Positions 1 to 5,066 of a stretch of 7,960 nucleotides of DNA are shown in pieces (within the stretch, counting starts at the first letter, position 1; the number at the start of each line of letters is the position of its first letter). The translations under genes and the position numbers were made by a program. The stretch is from Candidatus Faecivivens stercoravium (GTDB lineage Bacteria > Bacillota > Clostridia > Oscillospirales > Ruminococcaceae), in NCBI GenBank assembly GCA_018712425.1, contig DVHA01000200.1:1-7960 (forward strand), in the 5' to 3' direction. The notes beneath the pieces were generated by a model. The model was not told where the DNA came from. It ran no database searches and saw only the letters and a list, made by a program, of their open reading frames with translations.

Positions 1-137
1 AAGTTTAGGATCAAACCCTTTTTAAAGGGTTTGCGGGAGTGGAGAGGGCAGAGCCCTTTCCCAGGCGCTCACCTTCCGTACTTCCGAAGCTGGCCACAGC
101 TTTGCCACTGATAACGAAGCGTGCGCAGCACCCAAAA
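1..137 (+). repeat. Hairpin-rich interspersed repeat, copy A (downstream of asnB)
   Basis: This copy matches, in inverted orientation, a second copy upstream of asnB. Positions 62-137 align with the reverse complement of 2086-2161 with about seven mismatches by eye. Positions 1-32 align with the reverse complement of 2239-2270 (both begin AAGTTTAGG) with about six. Internal hairpins include AAACCCTTT/AAAGGGTTT at 13-32, GGGC-AGA-GCCC at 46-56 and AAGCTG-GCCA-CAGCTT at 87-102. No open reading frame is convincing here. It resembles a MITE-like or other dispersed intergenic repeat. The true left edge may lie outside the window, so no target-site duplication can be judged. Confidence 0.75.
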
Positions 138-144
138 CATGCTG

Positions 145-181
145 AAAAAACAGTAAGCCGGCTTCCCGCAGGAAACCGGCT
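145..181 (-). terminator. Rho-independent terminator of asnB
   Basis: Read on the minus strand, the stem pairs AGCCGG-T-TTCC with GGAA-G-CCGGCT (one T-G wobble) around a TGCG loop at 156-181. It is followed by TACTG and a run of six T at 150-145. It begins 10 nt after the asnB stop codon, as expected for an intrinsic terminator ending that transcript. It lies just inside repeat copy A, not within it. Confidence 0.85.
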
Positions 182-191
182 CTTTTCATCC

Positions 192-2039
192 TCAGTTTTT
201 GATAAAGAACTCCTCGTACCAGAGGAGAAAGGTGTAAATTACCCAGATTTTCTTCATATTGAGCTTTTCGCCCGACTTATGCTGTTCCAGCATCCGGAGG
301 ATGACCGCCTGGTTGAAGAACTTCCCGGCGACCTCGCCCTCGAACTTCTCCCTCACCATTCCGTAGTACTTGTCCTGCCGCAGCCAGTCGGACAGCGGCA
401 CCGGGAAGCCGAGCTTTTTCTTGTTGGCGGTCCGCTCGGGGATTTCGCGGATGGCCGCCCCCCGCAGCGCCCGCTTGGTCACCTCGTCGTAGGCCCGGTA
501 GCGGGAGGGGATCTGTACCGCCAGCTCCAGCACCTTCTTGTCGAGGAAGGGGACCCGCAGTTCCAGAGAGTTCGCCATGCTCATCCGGTCGGCCTTCTGC
601 AAGATGTCGTAGAGCATCCAGGTGTACATGTCGACATACTGCAAGGTCGTCGGTTCGTCAAACCCCTTCATCCGGTCGAACAGCGGTTTGGCGTAAAGGG
701 TCGGGTCACCAGCGTGGTAGTCCTTTTTCAGTACCTCGTTCCGATCCTCATAGGTGAAGTTGTAGTTGGCCCGCATAAACCGCTGCCAGGGTTCCATCGC
801 CCCCCGGAGGATAAAGTGCTTGCCCTTGAAGTCGGGGAGGTGCTTCGCGATGCCGGCGGCCGCCTTCCGGAGCTGCCGGGGGATCCGGGCGTACTTCTGG
901 AAATGCCCGCCCGCCAGGTACATCGGGTAGCCGCCGAACAGCTCGTCCGCCCCTTCGCCCGAGAGGACGACCTTGACATACTTCGCGGCGTTCTGTGCGA
1001 GGAAGTAGAGGGGCACTTCCGAAGGGTTGGGGAGCGGCTCGTCCATATAATACTGGATTTTGCCAGCCATCTCGAAGTAGTCGTCGGCGCCGATCTTATT
1101 CGAGATATTCTGCACCCCGACCACCTTGGAAAAGTCCTGGGCGTAGGAGAGTTCGGAGTATTTTTCCTCTTCGTACCCGACGGTGAAGGTCTTGACGTCC
1201 TTGGTGCACTGGGCCACCTCCTTGACCACATAGGAGGAGTCGATGCCGGAGGAGAGGAAGCACCCCACCTCGACGTCGGCGATCTGGTGGGCCTGGACCG
1301 ATTCGGTGAAGGTCTTCGCGATCAGGTCCTCCCACTCTTCGAGGGACTTGCTCTCGTCGATGCGGTAGGTCACCTCGTAATACCGCTCGACCTGGATCTC
1401 GCCGCCTTGTTCCCAGGTGAAGTAGCAGCCGGAGGGGAGCTTGTAGACGTTTTTAAACATCGTCTCGTTGTCTGGCACATACTCGTAGCAGAGCCAGTCG
1501 GGGAGCCGCTCTTCATTCAGTTTCTTTTCAAACCGAGGGTGTTCGAGGAAGGACTTGATTTCGCTCCCGAAGAGGAAGGTATTCCCTTTCTTATAGTAGT
1601 AAAACGGCTTAATGCCGAAGATGTCCCGGGCGCCGAACAGCCGCTTTTCGATCTTGTCCCAGATGACGAAGGCGTACATCCCCCGCAGCTTGTCCAGAAG
1701 CCCCTTCGCGCCATACTCCTCGTACCCGTGCAGCAGCACCTCCGAGTCGGTCTCGGTCGAGAAGGTGTGCCCCTTTTCCAGCAGGTCCTTCCGGATCTCC
1801 TGGTAGTTGTAAATCTCGCCGTTGTAGACCAGCACGAGCGTTTTGTCCTCGTTGAAGAGCGGCTGGGAGCCACCCTCCAGGTCGATGATCGCAAGCCTCC
1901 TGAAGCTCAGCGCGATGTCTTCGTCCACATAGGACGCCGCCTGGTCCGGCCCGCGGTGGCGGATCCGGTCGCCCATCCGGCCGACGACGGTTTCGGCGTC
2001 CGGCAGGCCGTTTACCGAAAACCCGGCAAATCCACACAT
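192..2039 (-). CDS. asnB: Asparagine synthase, glutamine-hydrolysing (AsnB/AsnH type)
   Basis: This 615-residue protein has the full class-II amidotransferase plus synthetase layout. It starts MCGFAGF, so Cys2 becomes the N-terminal glutaminase nucleophile once Met is removed, which fixes the start. Other glutaminase motifs are RHRGPD (28-32), NGEIYN (73-78) and TETDSE (95-100). The ATP-pyrophosphatase loop reads LSSGIDSS (262-269), and SGEGADELFGGY (360-371) and RVPFLD (495-500) follow. The family uses glutamine and ATP to amidate a carboxylate, classically Asp to Asn in the cytoplasm. Relatives such as lactococcal AsnH and Bacillus/Lactobacillus AsnB amidate peptidoglycan D-Asp or meso-DAP. 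With a D-Asp ligase and racemase upstream in the same direction, amidation of cross-bridge D-Asp is a plausible role, though ordinary asparagine synthesis cannot be excluded. An AAGGGGG ribosome binding site (2049-2055) sits 9 nt before the ATG. No clear promoter was found in the 298-bp gap upstream. Confidence 0.95.
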   Translation of the reverse strand: MCGFAGFSVNGLPDAETVVGRMGDRIRHRGPDQAASYVDEDIALSFRRLAIIDLEGGSQPLFNEDKTLVLVYNGEIYNYQEIRKDLLEKGHTFSTETDSEVLLHGYEEYGAKGLLDKLRGMYAFVIWDKIEKRLFGARDIFGIKPFYYYKKGNTFLFGSEIKSFLEHPRFEKKLNEERLPDWLCYEYVPDNETMFKNVYKLPSGCYFTWEQGGEIQVERYYEVTYRIDESKSLEEWEDLIAKTFTESVQAHQIADVEVGCFLSSGIDSSYVVKEVAQCTKDVKTFTVGYEEEKYSELSYAQDFSKVVGVQNISNKIGADDYFEMAGKIQYYMDEPLPNPSEVPLYFLAQNAAKYVKVVLSGEGADELFGGYPMYLAGGHFQKYARIPRQLRKAAAGIAKHLPDFKGKHFILRGAMEPWQRFMRANYNFTYEDRNEVLKKDYHAGDPTLYAKPLFDRMKGFDEPTTLQYVDMYTWMLYDILQKADRMSMANSLELRVPFLDKKVLELAVQIPSRYRAYDEVTKRALRGAAIREIPERTANKKKLGFPVPLSDWLRQDKYYGMVREKFEGEVAGKFFNQAVILRMLEQHKSGEKLNMKKIWVIYTFLLWYEEFFIKN

Positions 2040-2085
2040 GTTTCATTTCCCCCTTGTGGTTGTTCTTTTTTCTTCTTTGATTATT

Positions 2086-2270
2086 ATTTGTGTGCTGCGC
2101 ACGCTTTGTTATCAGTGGCAAAGCTGTGGTCAGCTTCGGAAATACGGCAGGTGAGCACCTGCCAAGGAGCTCTGCTCCTTCTTTTATCGCTCGCGACGAA
2201 TTACTTGTAATTCGTCCGGTTTTGCGAAGCAAAACCTGAGCCCATTTAAAAAGGGCTGGACCCTAAACTT
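2086..2270 (-). repeat. Hairpin-rich interspersed repeat, copy B (upstream of asnB)
   Basis: This is the inverted partner of the repeat at 1-137, ending in CCTAAACTT at 2262-2270. It contains a row of near-perfect hairpins: AAGCTG/CAGCTT at 2121-2136, GGCAGGTG-AG-CACCTGCC at 2146-2163, AAGGAGC-TCT-GCTCCTT at 2164-2180, a 10-bp stem at 2195-2216, GGTTTTGC-GAA-GCAAAACC at 2218-2236, and AGCCC/GGGCT at 2239-2257. The block at about 2164-2236 has no equal in copy A, which has a shorter GGGCAGAGCCC hairpin there. The repeat fills most of the gap between the racemase gene and asnB, so any asnB promoter or leader would lie in or next to it. Confidence 0.78.
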
Positions 2271-2337
2271 ATGATCGTCGCCCGTTGTTTTGTAATTTCA
2301 GTGCCAGCGCCGGTTCATACGTTTTGGAACCCGTGCT

Positions 2338-3057
2338 TCACGAAAACCCCTTGACCGTCTTCCCGCAGGCCCGTACCGCCGCCGCCGCCAGCACCTCCAG
2401 CACGTCGGTGCAGCCGGGGAGCGGGTGGTCCCGCTTGATGAGCGACAGCTCGGTGCACCCGAGGATGCAGGCGTCGCACCCCTTCTTCCGGAGGGAATCT
2501 TCGGCGCGGGTAAAGCGCTCCATATCCGGCGCCCGTCCGGCCTTGATGTCCTCGTAGATGACCGCCATCACGTCCGCCTGCCGCTCGGGGGAGGGGACCT
2601 CCCAGCCGATGCCGGCCTTTTCCAGTTCCCGCTGGAAAAGGCCGGTCTTGATGGTGCCGGTGGTGGCGAGGATGCCGGCCTTTCCCACCCCTTTTTCCTT
2701 CAGATAGCGGGCGGTCTCCCGCACCGCGTGGATCCAGGGGACGCCGATCTGCGGCGCTACCTCGTCGTAAAAGCAGTGGGAGGTGACGCAGGTGACGGCG
2801 ATGGCCGAGACCCCGAGCGCTTCCAGCGTCCGGGCGGCCTCCAGCAGCACCGGCGCCGGGCTTTTGTCCGATTCTCCGAGGATATAGGCGGTGCGGTCGG
2901 GGACCTGCGGGAGGTTTAGGAGGACCGACGGGATATGCTGCTGGTCGGCTGCCGCGTCGGTGAACCGCACCAGCAGCTCCTGGAAATAGGCCGACGCCAT
3001 CGGCCCCATCCCGCCGATAATCCCGAGGGCGGGGGTGTTACAAAAGAGTTTGTTCAT
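2338..3057 (-). CDS. Aspartate/glutamate racemase family protein (probable aspartate racemase)
   Basis: This 239-residue protein has the usual length for the cofactor-independent Asp/Glu racemase family. It shows the N-terminal signature LGIIGGMGPMAS (11-22) and two candidate catalytic cysteines in two similar half-domains: C90 in TCVTSHCFYDE and C201 in LGCTEL. These enzymes interconvert L- and D-aspartate (or glutamate) by a two-base thiol mechanism in the cytoplasm. The usual CNT.H motif around the first cysteine reads CVTSH here, a variation worth noting. The gene overlaps the upstream ligase gene by 4 nt (ATGA at 3057-3054) with an AAAGGG ribosome binding site before it, so translational coupling is likely. 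The context argues for supplying D-Asp to the ligase (RacD-like role). Glutamate or broad-spectrum racemase activity remains possible. Confidence 0.88.
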   Translation of the reverse strand: MNKLFCNTPALGIIGGMGPMASAYFQELLVRFTDAAADQQHIPSVLLNLPQVPDRTAYILGESDKSPAPVLLEAARTLEALGVSAIAVTCVTSHCFYDEVAPQIGVPWIHAVRETARYLKEKGVGKAGILATTGTIKTGLFQRELEKAGIGWEVPSPERQADVMAVIYEDIKAGRAPDMERFTRAEDSLRKKGCDACILGCTELSLIKRDHPLPGCTDVLEVLAAAAVRACGKTVKGFS

Positions 3058-4289
3058 TCATGCAGCCCTTTATTACCGAAGTATTTTTTATATTTCTTGA
3101 CGTAGTTTAACTGGTTTTTCAGGAAGTAGATCCGCCGCTGGATCGACAGGTCGGGCTCGTAGTCAAACGACCGGACGAACAGGTGGTCTTTAATCAGTTC
3201 CCGGGCCTGTTCTTTGAGTTCCTCGTCGTGGACATACTTGAAGATCAGCCGCTTGGGGATGAGGCTCCAGAGCACCGGCTCTTCGGCGATGACGCAGCCC
3301 ATCGGCTGGTTTAAGATCAGGTCGTTGACCAGGAAGGTGGCGAGGTTATAGCCCGCCGCCGTCACAAAGTAGCTGGAACGGCCCTGCCGCAGGTTCATCT
3401 CAAACAGCTTGTACTTGCCGTCCCGGGGGTCGAGCTTCATGTCGAAGTTGGCAAACCCCACATAGCCGATGTCCTCGAGGAATTCCCGCATCTGGTTTGC
3501 CAGCCGCCGGTCGACGGTGTTGATGATGGCGGCGTAGGAGCCGATCCCCTCGGGGGACTGCTCTTCCAGGAGCGCATGGCCCAGCGCAATCAGCTTGACC
3601 TTCTTGTCCTTGCCGCAGTAGCAGTTCATTACCCGCATCTGACTGTCCTCGCCGGGGATATACTCCTGCAAAATCAGGTGGTCCTGGTAGCTGGAGCCGT
3701 AAATCGCCTCGAGGATCGCGTCGAACTCCTCCTTATTATTGGCCAGAAAGACCTTCTTTTTGTGCGGGAAGGTGCAGTTCCAATAGGCGACCGAGTTGGA
3801 TGGCTTGATGATGACCGGGAAGTCGAAGGGGAGGACGATGTCCTTGTAGTTTTCCGCCGAACAGGTGGTCGTCTGGGGGAATACAAAGCCGTGGTCGGTG
3901 CAGACCTTGTAAAAATTCTCTTTAATCGAAAGCTGCATCAGAAGCGGTTCGTCGATGCAGGAAAAGGTGTAATAGTCCCGGAGGGCGTCCTGGTTGCGGA
4001 CCAGGAGCTTAATATAGTTGTCGCCGCAGGGGACCAGCAGCAGCTTCTTTCCGTTCTGGTGCTCCTCGGCAAACCGGACGAGGGTCTTCACAAAGACTTC
4101 GTCCTCCTCCAGGTCGGGCTCGACGACGGCGACCTTGACGATTTTCGAGTGGGAGGTGGCGCCGAGGGCCTTTTTGGCGATGGCGTAAGAGGTGACGCCG
4201 AACTGGCCGTAAGCCTCGTGGAAGGAGCGGGCCATCCCGTAGACGTTGACGTCGCTTCCCAGGAGCACGGGGATAAAGGGTGCGGTCAT
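3054..4289 (-). CDS. aslfm: D-aspartate ligase-like ATP-grasp protein (peptidoglycan cross-bridge)
   Basis: This 411-residue ATP-grasp protein strongly resembles, from memory, Enterococcus faecium Aslfm, the ligase that adds D-Asp through its beta-carboxylate to the L-Lys side chain of the UDP-MurNAc-pentapeptide. Shared landmarks are PVLLGSDVNVYGMARSF (7-23), the ATP-binding lysine region PVIIKPSNS (158-166), QEYIPGEDSQMRV (208-220) and GFANFDMKLDPRDG (278-291) followed by LFEMNLRQGRSS (295-306). D283, E297 and N299 fit the expected Mg-ATP ligands. The protein has no signal peptide, consistent with a cytoplasmic enzyme. The ATG follows a GGAAG ribosome binding site by 7 nt, downstream of a near-consensus promoter. 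It is the first gene of the module and overlaps the racemase gene by 4 nt. Substrate stereochemistry is inferred from similarity and neighbours; another carboxylate-amine ligase is the alternative. Confidence 0.9.
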   Translation of the reverse strand: MTAPFIPVLLGSDVNVYGMARSFHEAYGQFGVTSYAIAKKALGATSHSKIVKVAVVEPDLEEDEVFVKTLVRFAEEHQNGKKLLLVPCGDNYIKLLVRNQDALRDYYTFSCIDEPLLMQLSIKENFYKVCTDHGFVFPQTTTCSAENYKDIVLPFDFPVIIKPSNSVAYWNCTFPHKKKVFLANNKEEFDAILEAIYGSSYQDHLILQEYIPGEDSQMRVMNCYCGKDKKVKLIALGHALLEEQSPEGIGSYAAIINTVDRRLANQMREFLEDIGYVGFANFDMKLDPRDGKYKLFEMNLRQGRSSYFVTAAGYNLATFLVNDLILNQPMGCVIAEEPVLWSLIPKRLIFKYVHDEELKEQARELIKDHLFVRSFDYEPDLSIQRRIYFLKNQLNYVKKYKKYFGNKGLHE

Positions 4290-4320
4290 AGGGTATCTTC
4301 CTTTCTGATGACATTAAAGT

Positions 4321-4339
4321 GGGGTGTAACCCCGGGGTT
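4321..4339. other. Palindrome in the ligase leader
   Basis: The roughly 65-nt leader between the promoter at 4362-4390 and the ligase start carries AACCCCGGGGTT, a perfect 12-bp palindrome at 4328-4339. It overlaps an alternative hairpin, GGGG-TGTAA-CCCC, at 4321-4333. The two pairings exclude each other. This could be an operator or a small RNA switch-like hairpin; nothing in the sequence identifies a regulator. Confidence 0.4.
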
Positions 4340-4361
4340 GTCGCTATACCCAATACATTTC

Positions 4362-4390
4362 ATTATACTATCCTTCCGGACAAAATACAA
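4362..4390 (-). promoter_or_regulatory. Sigma-A-type promoter for the ligase-racemase genes
   Basis: On the minus strand, TTGTAT (4390-4385) and a perfect TATAAT (4367-4362) are separated by exactly 17 bp, with a run of A just upstream of the -35 box. The predicted start of transcription is near 4355, giving a leader of about 65 nt before the ligase ATG. The -35 box matches the consensus only in TTG, but the -10 box and the spacing are ideal. Confidence 0.75.
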
Positions 4391-4485
4391 GGATTTTTTC
4401 TGGAGTTTGGGTGAAGGAAGCCTGAAAAGTAGGAGACGGCGGAGGGGGAGAGTACCTTTCTGAAAACAATATAAGCTTCCCAAGC

Positions 4486-4654
4486 GTCCATCCATGTTCC
4501 GAAGACCGGCCTCCCACGGCCGGTCTCACGCGTGTGGAGCGGGTGACACGGCTGCGTCAAACAGCGGGTCCAGGGCCCGCTAGGGTCCTGGTCCATCCAA
4601 GTGAAACTTGGTTCCATCCAAGGGGAACCCTTGGTCGCTGCCATAAGGGCAGCG
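4486..4654. repeat. Hairpin-rich noncoding segment between divergent promoters
   Basis: The gap 4391-4715 has no convincing gene but carries a series of hairpins: GACCGGCC-TCCCAC-GGCCGGTC (4504-4525), AGCGGG/CCCGCT (4563-4581), CCAAGT-GAA-ACTTGG (4597-4611), CCAAGGG-GAA-CCCTTGG (4618-4634) and CGCTGCC-ATAAG-GGCAGCG (4636-4654). The 8-mer TCCATCCA occurs three times, at 4487-4494, 4592-4599 and 4613-4620, the last two leading straight into the GAA-loop hairpins. It might be a structured RNA, a dispersed repeat different from the one flanking asnB, or a regulatory region. I see no terminator T-run or clear promoter that would fix a transcribed strand. Confidence 0.55.
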
Positions 4655-4715
4655 AAATCAACATCCAATACCCTGTAAACATAAATTGTTTTCCGGTACC
4701 CACCCTCCCGAAAGG

Positions 4716-4744
4716 TTGCGCACCGGCGCAAACTGTGGTATCAT
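4716..4744 (+). promoter_or_regulatory. Sigma-A-type promoter for the DUF1294-peptidase operon
   Basis: TTGCGC (4716-4721) and TATCAT (4739-4744, five of six bases of TATAAT) are 17 bp apart. The predicted transcription start near 4751 leaves a short leader of about 20 nt that contains the AGGAGGGGA ribosome binding site. A perfect inverted repeat, TTGCGC-ACCG-GCGCAA (4716-4731), overlies the -35 box and could be an operator. Confidence 0.65.
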
Positions 4745-4772
4745 AAAGGAAGCATCGACAGGAGGGGAGAAC

Positions 4773-5066
4773 GTGACGTTTTTTGGACAGTGCCTATTCA
4801 CCTATCTGGGGATCCTCTGCCTTACCGGCTTTGCCCTCTGCGGGCTGGACAAGTGGAAGGCGCAGCACAGCCGCTGGCGGGTGCCGGAGCGGGTGCTGTT
4901 CGGGGTTTCGTTTCTGGGCGGGGGCTTAGGTTTCTTCATCGGGATGCGGCTGTTCCGCCACAAGACCCGGCACCTTTCCTTTAACATCCTCATCCCGCTG
5001 TCCATCGCCCTCTGGGCGGCGATTCTCGTCGTTTTACAGCTGAAATGGAGTCTGATACTGGCATGA
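4773..5066 (+). CDS. DUF1294 family small membrane protein
   Basis: With a GTG start this is a 97-residue protein. The GTG at 4773 is chosen because AGGAGGGGA lies just before it. A more upstream ATG at 4686 would add 29 residues without membrane or family character and would start before the promoter. Family signatures are DKWKA (26-30), WRVPE (35-39), GGGLG (49-53) and RHKT (62-65). Three hydrophobic stretches, about 8-24, 41-60 and 71-93, suggest a small integral membrane protein. The function of the family is unknown to me. Its stop overlaps the next start in ATGA (5063-5066), so it is translationally coupled to the GNAT-M42 fusion. Confidence 0.87.
   Translation: MTFFGQCLFTYLGILCLTGFALCGLDKWKAQHSRWRVPERVLFGVSFLGGGLGFFIGMRLFRHKTRHLSFNILIPLSIALWAAILVVLQLKWSLILA

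Noticed and set aside
39..2210. A 723-codon open frame on the plus strand, antisense to asnB
   Set aside because: It lies opposite the well-identified asnB gene and crosses both repeat copies; its sequence is low-complexity in Leu, Val, Pro and Gly with no family resemblance. Long antisense frames are expected opposite GC-rich genes.
2291..2307. TGGCAC-N5-TTACA on the minus strand upstream of asnB, considered as a sigma-54 promoter
   Set aside because: The essential GC of the -12 element is AC, it lies about 250 bp from asnB, and no enhancer-binding regulator is nearby. Chance match.
2306..2337. Imperfect hairpin just after the racemase stop, considered as a terminator
   Set aside because: The 11-bp arms carry two mismatches and no T-run follows on the minus strand, so termination between the racemase gene and asnB is not supported.
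3576..4463. A 295-codon plus-strand open frame opposite the ligase gene
   Set aside because: It is antisense to the well-supported ligase and runs through that gene's leader and promoter; its composition is Val/Leu/Gly/Asp-rich shadow sequence.
4363..4731. A 122-codon minus-strand open frame through the hairpin-rich gap
   Set aside because: Its repeated WM-containing peptides come from the DNA repeats, and its end lies inside the -10 box of the ligase promoter. I see no ribosome binding site or protein family. It is better read as noncoding.
5045..5062. Upstream ATG at 5045 as the start of the GNAT-M42 fusion
   Set aside because: No ribosome binding site precedes it. The ATG at 5063 has a GGAG upstream and an ATGA overlap with the preceding stop, and the extra six residues add nothing to the GNAT domain.
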